From: Blastocystis hominis
Lineage: Eukaryota; Sar; Bigyra; Opalinata; Blastocystidae
Length of the DNA stretch: 64,000 nucleotides
Reading direction: 5' to 3'
NCBI RefSeq assembly: GCF_000151665.1
Contig: NW_013171866.1
Coordinates: 62,001 to 126,000 of the forward strand
The notes below the pieces were generated by a model. The model did no database searches, was not told where the DNA came from, and was given only the letters and a program-made list of their open reading frames with translations. Below, in pieces: positions 33,900-47,700 of this stretch (the stretch's first letter is position 1; every line of letters starts with the position of its first letter). Made by a program: the position numbers and the translations under genes.

Positions 33900-36800
33900 A
33901 TGACTTATGTTGCTTACTCACGGAGAAGTCAAGAAACAGACTTCCCGAAATTGAACAGAATGAACGCACAAAAGCAATAGAATTCTTACGTGAGAAAGCA
34001 CTTGGGCCAGATTACAACCCTATAGAAGTTGAGGAAGTAGCTAATGCTTTAGTACGTTGAAATTTGCATCGTTCAATGTAGACTTATATGTACTTAACAC
34101 TGTACAGTGAATTTACGACAGAAGAAAAGCAAATCATCTGTGATGCTGCAATTCGACATGTAATAGAGTTGCCTCTTGAGTATAATCTAATCCTTTGTTA
34201 TTTTACATTCCAGCTCGAGTTCTGTCAAATTGGCAACCTTGTTCAATAAGGTCTTTGCGCACAAGGATCCACTGGTGCATTGTTCGTTCTCGACAGACAA
34301 GCTTATCAAAAGAGCTTTCGAAATCTCGGGAAAGGGCGTATTCTTCAAGAACAACGAAAGTACTGAAGGACCAGCTTGGTTTATGCTGACTCAGGGACAG
34401 AAAGGTGTATACGATGCATTCTTTTCGACCGTTTGGAAATCACAAAGGTAATCATCCCTAGCTCCGCCATTTCATTTCACCGGAACAATACAAGGAGATA
34501 TTTGCTACCCTCAAGGAATACATTCCTCCCGTATCGACAAGCATCGGCTCGTTGATCAGCAAACTCCTCTACAGCATGTACCCTCCCCACTTTTTCAGTG
34601 CAGAAATTGCCGATTTGTTTCCACTGTTTCCACGTTTAATCGATAGTTTCATGCCCTATTACCGATACGGATCGTCCCCTCTCGGTACAATGTTCCTTCC
34701 GCTGGTGTCTCGCATGATGGCAGGAGATGAGCAGCACGTGTATCCCTGGCATCAATACAGCAACAATCTGATCCACTCCTCCTATATATCAATCCGAACG
34801 ATTAAGAATCCGAGCATAAACGATGAGAAGGTAGGAACATAGGGCTGTTATGAGTTGTTAGCTTATAAACAACATGATGATTCAATTAATGATGGTTGGA
34901 GCCGTGGAAAACGGAATCCCGCGGGGAATGCGCGATATCCTGGTACGTGCAGAGCAGCGCGTTGATCGGTAGAGCTTGCTTCGCTCGAATCTTCCAATGA
35001 TCCAGCCGGGCTCGACGTTCTACGCTTCGGTTGGCTCCACGACGTTCGAGTATTTAGACGTGTTGTTCGAGCAATTGTACTACACAATCCAGCAGCAAAT
35101 CAAGCTCTTCAAGAAAGGAAAGCTGAGGCCTGCGGAGAACTGGACGTATTTCATCGATCTCGCGCGTGATGCGAACGCGAGCGTGACGGAGCTCTGCGAT
35201 ACGCCGATTTTGAATAGCGCTCTCAATTTCTTTGAAGAGGTGTTTGTGTATGTAGGGACGCATGAATTCGGTTCGATGTAGTCGTTGTCGGCACGTGATC
35301 TGACGGGGTGTAATTCGCTCCACCACATTGTGAATTTCCGTCCGTCGGCTGTGATGAAAGCGATTCAAGACACGTGTTTGGAGATCACGCAGGACGATAC
35401 CGCGGGAAATGCGCTGAAACGCATCGTCTCCGAATCGAAATCGGTGGTGATTCTGATTCATCAAATGCTGGAGAACGGGATGATCGCAAAGGATAGCGAA
35501 GTGAAGCAGGAATATAACGATTTTGTCGATTATTTGATGGACTTCTGCACGAAGATGGTTCTCGAAAGCAGCGGCGTCAATTCGATCAGCGATTGTTTTG
35601 GATTGGCGACCGGTATTCTGCAACACACCGAATTGAATCCATGTAAACTCGCTCTCTTAATGCTTTCTGATCGATTGTAGATAACACGCTAACGCAATAT
35701 TCGGAAAGCATGGATGTCTGGGCGCGTCGAGTGATCCCCTCCTTCGTCAATACTTATCTCCTCAACATCGCATCCGATTACAAAGAAGGATTCAGCATTA
35801 AATACGGAATGTGCTTCCAGAACGTTGCGTCGCTCATTTCAGCGGAAGCCAAAACGTACATCTTGCAAGAATGTGTTGGGTAGACGACAGAAGAGGGCTC
35901 TGAATGTAGATTGATCATCGAAAAAGCGTCGGAGCAATTCTCGCCGGCTGATCATTTCTTTGTCAATCTGCGATTCTTGAAAGCCGATTCCTCGTTCGAT
36001 AAGTTTTTGATCCTCAAAGTGAAATCGGTTCTGCAGTCGTATCTGCTTCCAAAGAATTCGCCGGTGGAAATCCGAGCGGCCGAAATGATTATGGATGTGA
36101 AGGAATTCGAGCGACGACTCAACATTGCGACGCTTCTTTTGCTGTGGTGCGATGGGAAAACGATTTGTCAGTTCTTCGAGGACTATAAGCAATCGGTGTT
36201 TGTGTTGCTGGCGTCTTCACAGAAGGAAGTAACGATGGCAGTGAAAACGGTGCTGCATCAGTTTTTCATTTGTGGCGCGGATATGACTCCGCATTATGAA
36301 GTTTTCCACTCGTTTTTCGTGGATACGGAATCATTGAAACGATTTTATGAGATTGACAACATCAAAAGTGAACGTGAATTCATTACATTCTTTGTGAAAA
36401 CGTTTTATCTTCCCATCTTCCATTTCATCGAATCGAATTGTTTTCTCTCCATTTCGCTTTGAGAATCTAGACGCCACACTCGACATCGCACTTCTCAATC
36501 CGCTTGTCTCCTTCATTGTCATGGTACTTCAGACCATCCTCTCTTCTCATTCTAGTACTACTTCTCTGTTTTCTCGAGCACCATCATTTCCGCAAAGGTC
36601 GATGGCAGCGAGCCCGCGTATCTCACCGACGAAGTCTATCAGGACTTCCAAAATTGCCGAGTCGATTCATCCATTCCACTTCATTGTAGTTGGAATTGCT
36701 CATCCCCAAGCTGCTCACTCGCATCGAAGACATCGCTCTCGTCTCAAACTCGTCGCTTGCGTCTTCCTTAGTATCCGCCATGTTCGCTCCTCCTTCCTTC

Positions 36801-39492
36801 CTTCCTCATCCTCAGCATGTCTTTCACTTCTCCGTCTGTCTCTTCGGAGAAAGCCAGAATCGAATCGAGCACGCTCTGTCTCGATCTACAAGTCCAATAC
36901 CGACTCACCAGTCGAGCCAATCGCCATTTGAAGTTCCTCTCGAACTCCGTCGTCATTTTGTTGCTCAGCAAAGTGGAAGTGGAGCTCAATCATCTTCCGT
37001 TCGTCCTCTTCTCATACAAGCCGTGCGTGTTCCAAGTCATCGACTCGCTTCTCTCCATCATTCCCTACGCCTACCTCCACACCGCCACGCTCCAATCGAT
37101 CGTTGTAGCGGTGAGCAGCCACGCCTTCCCTCGATCCTATCGCCTCGCTCTTATTCATTCTCTGCTCGAAAACATCGAGAAGCTCATTCAGAATCGGTCT
37201 GCCGTTCCGACGGTTCAGACATCGAGCACTGTGCTCATCTTCGCGAAGGCGCTGTATAAAATGGAGCGCATGACGATGGCGGATGTGCTGCAGGATCCGC
37301 AGTTGACGGTTCGGTTGCTGACGTGTCTCCAGCAGCTGTACGAATATCGAAGCCAGCTGTGCATTGAGAGCAATGCCGTCTCTCTCTCGAATGTGATTCC
37401 CTCGATATCGAGCGATATTTTGAGTGGCGAGTTTGGATTCGAAGTCGTTTCTGATCGCTAGGCTCAACAACAGAGTCTTCTCCAACGAAGTCGTTTCGTT
37501 CATCCTGGATCAAATCCAATCCAATCAATCTTCCACGCGACTCTGTTTCTACATCACCTTCCTCGCCAATCTCCGAATGAAGTTCAGCTTCCCCATTCCG
37601 TCCGCCACAATCCGCTCCATTCTTCGCTCCTTCGACAGCATCGTCTACAAAGCCGCCATTCGTCTCTTCGTCTACTGCAAAGACGCTTTCCTCGATTCTC
37701 TCGCCTCTCTCTCCGAGCAAGATCGCACTCACGCGCTCACCATCATCATTCAGCACGGCTATACGCTCAAAACGGACATCATAGCTCCCAAAGGCAAAAC
37801 CCAGGACGCGTATTCACTCGAGCTTCGCCATTATTTGGCCTACAACTCGCCGAGTTTGAAGTCGTACCAGTTCAATTTCCACGCGGGAATGGACGTTTTC
37901 TCGCTGAATAACTACGCGATTTTTTACATGCGTGTGTTGTCGTTTTGTGCAGAGCGCGATCCGCGATGGATCCAAACAATGATCGACGTTTGCACGGAGA
38001 TGCTGGTCTGCACGGGTTTGGATTGAAGTCTTTGTATTTATCGAGTAGAAGACAAAGTTCCCTATACAACGGCCGTTTCATCGTCCGTGTTTGTCGTCGC
38101 GCTGATTCATTGCGATGTGGCCAATCCGGAGAGTGATCGCTATTGCTGCATCGACAGGTTTGTGAAGAAAGTCAATGACTTAAACTTGTTATGGCTAACG
38201 AAGAACTTGATATACGGTTTGCTGTTTGAAACGTCGGACGCGCTCCTCGCAAACACGCTGCAAAGCTTGAATTATGTGATGAATCTCCTTCTGAAACAAC
38301 CGAATCGCGTGACGATGGTGTTCGTGGATTACATTCTCTTGTTTATCTTCGTGTATGATTCAAACATCAACTTCATTCCCACTTCGACGATTCTCCGAAG
38401 GGGAAACAGAGAATCCATCATGAACCACCTGCCAATGAAAGCGATGGAATCGCTGCTCACCATTCCGTTCGATCTTGTAGAACCAATCAAAAGATGTTGT
38501 TATTTCTAGACGGTCACAGTATACAAAGCCTTCTTGATTTCGCTTTTCTTGCTGGTTGGCTACGGTACTTCTCTCTCCTTTTCTTTTTTATCATTCGTAG
38601 ACTGCGATTCGATGATTTCTCTCCTCGAATCGGCGTCGAAAGAGGCAGAGACGACTGACGACACGGTGAAGGAAGTCTTCGCGTTGTCTTCGTTAGGCGC
38701 TTGTTATAGTGCTGATATGATGTCTCTCATCCAGCACACCTCCGAAGACGCCTACAAAGCGATCATGCGACTGTACTGCAAGGAGTTGATCTTGAAAGAC
38801 GTACTGAATGAGTTAAAAGAGGGTGATGGGTAGAAGAAAACGGGGCTCATCAGCAATCTAGCGAAGAAGTATTTGACCAATGCGTTGATGTCGGATAATT
38901 CGTCTTCTTTGTTCATGCATTGCATCATCGAAGAGCTGATCCAGGCCATGCGAACGGAAGCCAATCCGCAGAATCTCGCGAGTGCGCTGTACATGGTGAT
39001 GCCATTCAACGCGTTTTGTCGCATGCTGCTCTCTCAAGAGGAAAATGAAATGATTCTCGATCAAGTCGTGTCGCTGATGTCGCATCCAAACAAAACGATT
39101 CGGAAGGCTGCGCAAACGACACTGGGTTCGATACTGTACAAGATGGAAGATGTCGAGCAGAAGCAGATGCTGGATCGATTTATGAAGCTGGCTGGTTCCG
39201 AGGAAGAGAAGGGAGTGAGGCTTGGAGGAGGATGGGATCATGGAGTAGATTCGGGGCGTGTGCGCGTTCGTAGAGGCGGACAAGAGCGGATTGTCCCCGA
39301 TCTCGAAAGAAGCCTTGCTGTTTTTGATTCACTTCACGGCGAAGACCAACGGGGTAAGCGACGTGATCTCGGAAGTGATCGCCGATTTCCGAAAGAGCCA
39401 CGTCAAGCGCCTGGAGCAGCTCAAGAAGGAGTTTTCTCCGGACGACTGGGATTTGATCTCGACCAACTCGAGCTATATTTCGTACATTCTCT
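33900..39492 (+). CDS. PSME4: Proteasome activator PA200/Blm10
   Basis: About 1,700 residues of HEAT-like helices in many exons; the length fits PA200 (about 1,850), which caps the 20S proteasome. The first solid exon starts at 33,940 ([22 protein letters not shown]). Further exons were joined by 30-34 nt introns ([38 protein letters not shown]). The diagnostic C-terminus is [42 protein letters not shown], parallel to F-K-R-T-H..W..K..F..D.L..L.D..SSPSYYA. The penultimate residue is I rather than Y. There is no encoded stop: codon CTC is followed by T at 39492, TTCC, then TGTTTGGT. Many internal exon borders are unresolved. Confidence 0.75.
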
Positions 39493-39496
39493 TTCC

Positions 39497-39504
39497 TGTT
39501 TGGT
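39497..39504 (+). terminator. TGTTTGGT element ending PA200
   Basis: One-mismatch element 4 nt after T39492, the first base of the poly(A)-completed stop. Confidence 0.65.
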
Positions 39505-39509
39505 TCTCG

Positions 39510-39517
39510 AACAAACA
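39510..39517 (-). terminator. TGTTTGTT element ending beta-COP
   Basis: Perfect octamer on the minus strand, 4 nt past the T at 39522 (TGGAGTGTTTGTT). Five nt separate it from the opposing PA200 element. Confidence 0.8.
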
Positions 39518-39521
39518 CTCC

Positions 39522-42500
39522 ACAGATTCTTCTGCTTCATCTTGATCACATCTCCCAACGAAATCGCCACGCCCTGCGTCTTGCTTCGAATGCGGTAATA
39601 TCCGCTCACGCCCATCGGCGTCTTCTCCACACTCACGTTCAGCAGAATGTCTTCTCCAAACAGAGAGCGAGCCTACGCCTCAAGCCTCTCCTCCTCTCCC
39701 ACATAAAGATTCGCCGCCATGAAATCCGCGTCGGTCTCCGGATCGAAGTCGGACACGATCTTCATGTGCGTCACATCCGCAATGCGCTGAATCAAACCCG
39801 CCAGCGAGTTCAGATTCGTGTTCACCGATATTTTGTTCTCCCACGTGAACGCAGACCACATCGTGCGGAACGCCTTCGAGTCGCTGCCCCTCATTCTCTC
39901 CCTCTTCGCTTACCAGTCCGCCGGCTTGATGTACTCCATCAGGCTCACGTACACTTCGTTCAGATTCACCACGGCGTGCTCCGCGCTGCTGCTGTACGAG
40001 AACGTGATCGACCCGAAGATGTAGCCCGTCTCCGTCGAGTTCACCTTGATGATCGCGCGCAGCTCGCGACGTTCGCCAGCGTCCAGCGTGATTCGGCCGG
40101 GCTTATCGATGATGCTGAACGATCCCGTGACAGAAAGCTCCACGGCGAGATCGGTCATCGTGCGGTTCGTGCGGTTGATCACGGTGATCTCCATGATCTA
40201 CGGTGGAAACGGGGAAGAGAGAGAACGATATCGAAGTCTTTCATGTACACCACGCTCTCGCAATAAACCGGGTCGGAATAGCCGGTGAGTTGATGGACGC
40301 GATTCAGCTTCTCGTTGTACGTCATTTCCTTATCGAATTCTATCGAATCAGCCGATTCGCCCGATCCAAACCCGTCGCCTTTTCGACCGCCGCGTTGTCG
40401 TCGATGTCGATCATGATGCCCAGCGAGGATTTATCGCGCAGCTGCTTGAACACGATCACTTCGTCCACATCGCTGTGCGCCGGACGCAGTCCCAAATCCT
40501 TCTCTTCCTTCTTGCTGCTGTGCGCCACCATCTTCTCGAACACTTCGTTTGATTCGCTCCTCTGCTTCCTACCTTCGCGAGACATCTTCAGAATCTGGTC
40601 GTGCAGCAGCGTGCCCACCACAGGGTCCAGCAATGCGCGCACGAAGAACTCGATCCGCTCGCGATCCAGCTCGTCCATCGAATTCTCGTACTCTGCGAGC
40701 AGCTCCGTCATCACCAGCAAGCTCTGCAGCTTCAGATCGCGCAGCTGCTGCTTTCCAGCCGCGTCGCTTCGCTCGAGGTTGATGCACAGCTTGGCCAGCG
40801 CGTTGCTCAGCACCGAGCACGCGAAGAACGAGGGCTCCACCAGCAAGTGGCGCAGCGGCAGCACGGACGTCTCGGCGGGAGCGTCGGTCGCGACGTAGCT
40901 CTGGCTCGCGTAGGTTCCGTCTTGCAGGACGGTGGGAGCGGAAACGGGCGCAGCGGCGGCCTCGGGAGCGACCTCAACGTCCTGGCGGAGAGGAAGCGGA
41001 CCGACGGCGTCCTAGAATGAAGAGAGAAGAGCGAGAGGACGAGGATGGTTTGGATGGCCTGAGGAAGGGAGGCGATGGGAGTGAACTCGGCGATGATCCA
41101 GAGGGCGGAGAGAATCACGTCTTCCTTCTCGAGAGAGGAGAAGACCTCGAAGAGCTTGGCCAGCACGGAATCGACGAGCGCGGGCTGATGCAGCAGCATC
41201 TCCTTGACCAGCGAGAGAATGCTCACGCCGCTGTCGCTGTTCAGGTAGTCGAGAAGCAGCAGAATCACGGTGTCCGCCACCACAGGGAACCGCACCGCGA
41301 GCGAGTGAATGCTGTGGATCAGCAGCTCGCGATACTCGCGACCCAGTTCGTCGGAGTCGCTCGCTGTGCGCACCACTTCGCCCTTCAGGAAGTTCATCAC
41401 CTCCGCGATGCTCCGATCGCTCACCAGCAGCGCGCCCAGCTCCAGCAGCGAGCTTCGGATCTTGGTGGACGGCGTGCGAAGCAGCGCCAGCAGCTCCATG
41501 ACCGAATCCTCCAGCAGGCGGCAGTTGTGTCGAATGATCACGGAGAGACGGTCCAGAATCACGATCTTCACGTTGTTGTCCGTCTGCGAGGACAGCAGCG
41601 AGAGCAGCGTGTTCGCGGCCGCTTTCACAGCGGAGGGAGCGCTGGAGAGCGTGACGAGAGTCGTGGCGGACTCGAAAGCCACGGAGGGAGAGTCGGAGTT
41701 AAGCATGCTCTGGAGAGGCTTGATGAATCGGCCCTTCTGCGAGGACTCCTCCATGCAGACCTTGCGGATCAACTCCAAAGCGACGAGCTGGAAACAGTCG
41801 CCGAAGTGGCCGATCTACACTCACAAACGAGGGGCAAAGCGACTTCGTCGCAGTTGTTCTCGAGGAACTCGATCGCGAGGGATTGCTTGCAGTCCATGAG
41901 GAAGGCGAAGGCGTTGCGACGCGTCGAGAGGTCGGTTTCGTTGCCGAGAAGCTCGTAGATGTAATCCGGAATGTCACTCATGAGGCGGTCTCCATGCAGT
42001 TTGTAGATGGAATAGCTTGGAATTAGGGGGATTGGGTAAAAGTACCATGTGAGAACGGCATTCTTTCGCACATAGGCAGAATGATGCTCCAGATTCTCTT
42101 TAATGTATGGCACCTGTGGATAAGAGCCAAGGGGAAAAGCCCACCAAAGGTTCTAGAATCTCATCTTCAGTGATCTTTGACAAAAAGCGTAGGGTGCAGC
42201 CACGGATATATTCGTTCGCATGCTTGAGATTGTTCATGATGGCGTTGCAAACCAGAATCATTTCAGGCTTCAACTCGCCCTTATCATCGCACTTCTGAGC
42301 ACACTCCCAAAAGCTAGAAAATCAGGCATTCCACAACTCCAAATACATATGAAGGAGCTTTGTCAACTCGTGATCGTCCACCGTGACACAGAAACGGATT
42401 ACGGTCATGATAAGATCACTCATATCCTTTCCATTCGACATTTGAATGATAGCCGATTTTACAGCATTTCTTTTCTTTTGAATGTCCTTACTCTCAAGAT

Positions 42501-42576
42501 CAGCACGCAACGTTGCTAAATCAATTGAGCTCAGTTTTCCATCTGAAGAAATTAGGACAGTGCAGGCTTGGTTCAT
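39522..42576 (-). CDS. COPB1: Coatomer subunit beta (beta-COP)
   Basis: About 960 residues. Beta-COP is part of the COPI coat for Golgi-to-ER and intra-Golgi transport. Start [17 protein letters not shown] at 42576. The adaptin-like solenoid follows ([46 protein letters not shown]). The C-terminal coatomer beta and appendage domains include [22 protein letters not shown] and the last segment [26 protein letters not shown], which matches the metazoan end. No stop is encoded there: CTG is followed by T at 39522, GGAG and TGTTTGTT. Introns of about 30-34 nt occur near 39,670, 40,200, 41,010, 41,815 and 42,010-42,320. Confidence 0.93.
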
Positions 42577-42959
42577 TGTGCCAATAGCTCGCTCGAATAT
42601 TGTAGAAAACGGGAATAGAAATTAGGCGTGAAAACGGTTATAAATGGCATTTTGTGGACTCCTTGATATTACCTTATTCGCAGGCTAAACTGTTGAAAGT
42701 GTGTATGAGATGCAAGATACAATTGATACGGATGATAGATTCGAATTGAAAGTAGAGTAAAGTGAAATCTCGTTCCAACCATTTTTATATATATTCTATT
42801 TCGTTTTACAAATTACCGCATTATAATTTCACCTATTATTTAAAATATTTCTGTACAATCCTGATTGAGGGTTTTAGTGTCAAACCGCGGTAATTAGTTT
42901 CTCGGTTTCCTCAATTATCGCCATTCGATCGCATGTCATTCTTTCTTTGTGTATAGGTG
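42577..42959. other. Divergent intergenic region COPB1/NAPRT
   Basis: AT-rich region between divergent starts, with a TTTTTATATATATTCTATTT stretch. Presumably both promoters. Nothing else was seen. Confidence 0.45.
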
Positions 42960-44617
42960 ATGAATTGCTTTGTGAACCCTTCTCTTACTGATCTCTATCA
43001 GGTATTGCTATGAGATGCCTTTAATTCTAGATCACGATGACTTATTCTTATTGGAAGCTTGGACGTTGTGACGAGCACGCCACATTTGATATTTTCTTCC
43101 GAAAGAATCCCTTTGAAGGAGAGTAGTTTGTCGTATTGCATTTCGAGTCTAGGTTTACGATTTTTGCTGGACTGGATAATGTGGTTAACCTTTTAAAGAA
43201 CTTTAAGTTTTCTAACGAGCATATTGAATATCTGAAGTTTGCTTTGCTCTGATTTCTCTATTGTAGGAGCCAAATGACCACGTGCGAGCCCGAGTTCTTT
43301 GATTACCTCCGCTCGATCGATTCGAGCTCCTTGACTGTGTACTGCATGAAGGAAGGCTGCATGATCTTCCCTCACGAGCCGATTATCCGTGTGGAAGGTC
43401 CCATCGCCGTGTGCCAGCTTCTCGAGACTCCCTTGCTGTGCATGGTGAATTACTCCTCGCTGGTCGCCACGAATGCAGCTCGTCACCGCGTGGCTGTGGG
43501 CGATTCGATCGGTCTGTCCGAGTTCGGTCTGCGTCGCGCGCAGGGCCCCGACGGAGGCATGACGGCGTCGAAATACAGCTATCTGGGCGGGTTCAACAGC
43601 ACGAGCAACGTGCAGGCGGGCATGCTGTACGGCATTCCGATCAGCGGCACGCACGCGCACAGCTACGTTCTGTCGTTCGACGGGCTGAAGGACGTGAAGA
43701 ACCCCGTGCTGAACGGCGTGAATCTCGTGGAGGAGGCGCTGAAGGTGCGGGACGAGAACAACTGGCCGGAGGCGCGCGAGAGCGAGCTGGCGGCGTTCAT
43801 TTCGTACGCGCTGAGCTTCCCGAAGGCGTGTCTGTGCCTGATCGACACGTTCGATGTGCTGAAGAGCGGACTGCCGAACTTCATCTGCACGGCCGTGGCG
43901 CTGTACAAGGCGGGGTACAAGGCGCTAGGCATTCGCATCGACAGCGGCGATCTGGCGTACCTGTCGCGCCGCATCCACAAGACGTTCGAGGAGATGGAGA
44001 AGAAGTACAATGTGCCTCTGGGCTCGATGGGCGTGGTGGCGAGCAACGACATCAACGTGGACGTGCTCTACTCGCTGAACAAGCAGAACCATCAGATCAA
44101 CAGCTTCGGAATCGGAACCCATCTGGTCACCTGCCAGGGCCAGCCCGCGCTGGGCATGGTGTTCAAGCTGGCCGATGTGAACGGCGTGCCGCGCATGAAG
44201 CTGTCGGAGGACCCCGCGAAGATGACGACGCCGGGGCGGAAGAACGTGTACCGTCTGTACGGCCAGGAAGGCTATCCGCTGCTGGACTTGGTGCAGCTGT
44301 GCGATGAGGAGGCTCCGAAGGTGGGGGAGCGCGTGCTGTGCATGCACATCCACAACCAGAAGAAGCGATGCTACTGCACGCCCTCGAAGGTGGAGTGCTT
44401 GCTGCATTGCATCTGGGACAAGGAGAAGGGACAGGTCTACGATCTGATCCCGCTGAAGGAGAGTCGAGAGTACGTTCTGAAGCAGCTGCATGAGGCACGC
44501 GAGGATCATATTCGCTACCTGAATCCGACGCCGTACAAGGTGTCCGCGTCGACGCGTTTGAGCGATTATGTGAATACGATTTGGACATCGATTTGCCCGA
44601 TTACAGAGCTGGATTAA
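42960..44617 (+). CDS. NAPRT: Nicotinate phosphoribosyltransferase
   Basis: About 510 residues, full length. It makes nicotinate mononucleotide from nicotinate and PRPP (NAD salvage). Exons [42 protein letters not shown] and [17 protein letters not shown] are joined by 29-30 nt introns to one long exon. Seen: [22 protein letters not shown] with the conserved His, [19 protein letters not shown] and [21 protein letters not shown]. Third codon positions are strongly G/C in the long exon. The TAA is encoded; TGTTTGTT lies 91 nt downstream. Confidence 0.97.
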
Positions 44618-44708
44618 GTAAAGAGTTTGATACTTATGAATGGAATGGAATGCGTGCATTCGCTCATGCTTTACGCTTGATTTGTGGTTATATTTTCAGA
44701 ATATGGAT

Positions 44709-44716
44709 TGTTTGTT
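44709..44716 (+). terminator. TGTTTGTT element after NAPRT
   Basis: Perfect octamer on the coding strand, 91 nt past the TAA. Confidence 0.65.
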
Positions 44717-44782
44717 GGGAGTCACGTTGCTCCGTTGTGTGTGTTTCTTCATTGGTAGAGAAGGGAATTGAGTTGTGGGTAT

Positions 44783-47700
44783 TCAACAAGTAGAGAAAGG
44801 TTGGCTCTTCGAACTGTTGCTTCGAAAAAAACGTTTGATTCCTTTTTCCATCGGCTTCGGCTTGATCTCATCCTCTTCAGGAGCCGCTTTGAGGCGACTG
44901 CAGAACAATCTGCGTCGCTCTTCTCGCTTCTTCTTTTCTTCCTCGTCTTCTTCGCTCCGTGTTCTCCGCAAACTCTGCGACAGCGAGGCAAGAGTTGGTG
45001 GTTTAGACGTGTTTGAAGAGTTTGTGCTTGGCGTTGGGGTCATTGCATTTGCACTTGTATTTGCACTTGTAGTTGCACTTGTAGTTGCACTATTTCCGTT
45101 CTCTTTCTCTGTGTCCTTCGCCGATTCCTCGCTTTCCACGCTCGCCACGCTCTCCGCCTTCTTCAATTTCAAACTCATCGCGTGCATTTTGCTAAACAGC
45201 CCCGTCTTCCTCACCGACGTCGGCTTAATCTTCGTCGTCACGCTCTCTCCCAGCGTCCTCTGCACCTTCCTCCCCATCGTCTTCTCCTCCCCCATCGCCA
45301 TCTCCGCTCCGCTCGCCCACGCCGGCCGCGCTGGCAGCGCATATCCCTGCTGGTTCGCATCGAAGAACCGCTCAATCTCGCCGCGCAGCGCCTCTACGCC
45401 TCATCCCCTCTCCCCACCGCAACGGCACGACTGCATGCGTCGATAGAACGGCTGCATCCATCGCGAGAGATACCGCTCGCTGTCGCGCGAACCGAATCGC
45501 TCGTCCATCAGCAGGATGACGCCGAAGTCGTTCTTGTGCCGAATCACGCGGCCGATCGACTGGTTCACCGCGCGATACGCGCTGATCGTGTACCAATCGT
45601 TCCCGGAGAACGGCTGCATGTCGAAGCACGCGAAGGACGCTAAGGGAAGGTCCGTGCCGACGCTCGATCGAACGTCGTCGCCGCGGGCGGCAGCCAGGCG
45701 AACACGCTCGTTGAACGCGCGCTGCTGCGCGTTGCGCTCGTCTAGATATTGCCTGCGCATGATGACTTTGCGGTCGGTGAGAGTGGGGTAAGGAATGCCG
45801 GTGATGATCACACAGCGACACATCGCGTCGCTGAAATCGATTCCTTCGCTCGCTTTGCCTCTGCAGACCGCGAGCAGCACGGCGCCTCGCTCGTAAACCG
45901 CCTTCTGGAGGAACTTCACGACCTCGCCGAACTGCGCGTTGGTCATTTTGCTCTCTTCGCGATAGACGGGCTTGACGCTGCGCAGACTGTCGAGCTTGCC
46001 TTGCTGCTCCCAGGACGCGTAGCATTCGTTGAGGTAGCTGTAGGAAGGGAAGAAAATGATGACGTTTCCGGGGATGGAAGGGAGAAAAAAGAGAATCGTG
46101 TCGATGATTTCCTCTTTGAGAATGGAGTTTTGCCTCGCTCTGCTGGTTTAGAAGGGTGAGAAATCGCACTGATAGGAAGAGGAGAGTGGAATATTGTGGA
46201 TGGAGCGATCGACCGTCACCACCATTAATTGACTATCGTTGATGACGTGCATGTTCTCGAGAACGTTGGAAATGGGGATTTGGAATTCGGAAATGAGTGG
46301 ATTCATCGGCGAAAGCGTTCCTCTGCGTGAATTTATGACGTGAAAACAACGATGTGAAAATAATAGTGGAAATGCCGGTCGAAGAAAGCATTTGCATCGC
46401 TAATGAACAATCCATGCACCAGAACCCAAGACATGGATCTGCGTATAACAAGGTCATAACAAACACAACATTTTTCGATGCGTCGCGTTTTGGTAGTGCG
46501 ATCGAACACCGATTCTTCTTCATAATAACAAACAACCATCCATTTATCCGCCGTCGATCGCGGGAACTGTGCTCCATCTCGGAACAATATTCCGAGAAAC
46601 TGCTGTAGAGTTTCGGTGTTGCATCCCTTGGCGTGCGGGAAATATTGCTGCCGAAGCAGAACCACTTCTTCGATGAGTTCCTTCACCGACGCCAATGATT
46701 TCAAATCGATTCCGCACTCTGCGAGGAATTGATAAATAGTGGATCCGGACTCCGAAACAGTGTTCTACATTGGAACAATAATGAGCCGAAACGCCTGCTT
46801 TGGCTTCTAATCGAAGTCGAATGACGTCTTCGATTTTCTGAATCACCGCTAAAAGAACCACCGAATTCTAAAAGAAAACGAAGAGCACGTGCCAAACGCG
46901 TTCTAGATTCTCTTGAATCTGCTGCTGCTCCATCTCGTCGAGCGAGGAGAGCTTGGACTCGCGCTGCGCGACATTTTTAACTAAAAGTTCTTTGATTTCG
47001 CTTTCGATTTGGTGAAGCAGACGCGCACTGATGTCATAGGACAAGCTTTCCAGGCAGAACGAGTCCTATCACTTAGAGTTCTTTGTGGGTTTGACGATGT
47101 TGTGCGCTTCGTCGACGATTACGACACATTCTTGGAGATCGAGATTCAATCGCGATCGGATGTGGTAGTCCATTATGTAGTTGTATGGCATGAGGAGAAG
47201 CTCCGATTCGATCATTGACACTTCGTGGCGCGCGATATAATACGGACACACCTAACTCGCATGCCAATCACATTTCAACATTTCGTCTTCTTCCGTATGC
47301 GTATAGATCTTCGATATCCATTAATTCGCGCTCTCTTGGTGGTTGCACGTGAAAAAGATCAGAAATGATGTCGCCATTCACATTACGATGGTAGGGACAG
47401 GTTAGGCCAAGGAAGTGGCATGTGGCGCGTTGAGCATATTGGGGAAGACCTCGAACGTCTTGGTTGATACACATTTGATCACGGGAGGCAAGTACCATCA
47501 ACTTGGGTCGGTACACCGTTTTTTTGATTTCTCTCACAATTTGTTTTATTTGTGTGTGTGTACGAGAACAGTATATCAATTTTCTTCCTGCGACATCTGC
47601 TGACGAAACTAAACATCACGCAGTCTATTTGGATAAAACTTGGGCTGATTTTTCTTGCCATCCCTTTCGCCACTTTATCACTTATTGAGTTGGATGTTTC

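Noticed and set aside
42960..44617. Recent bacterial transfer of NAPRT
   Set aside because: It carries four typical 29-30 nt introns at its 5' end and a eukaryote-type sequence. Its codon bias matches other highly expressed genes in the window.
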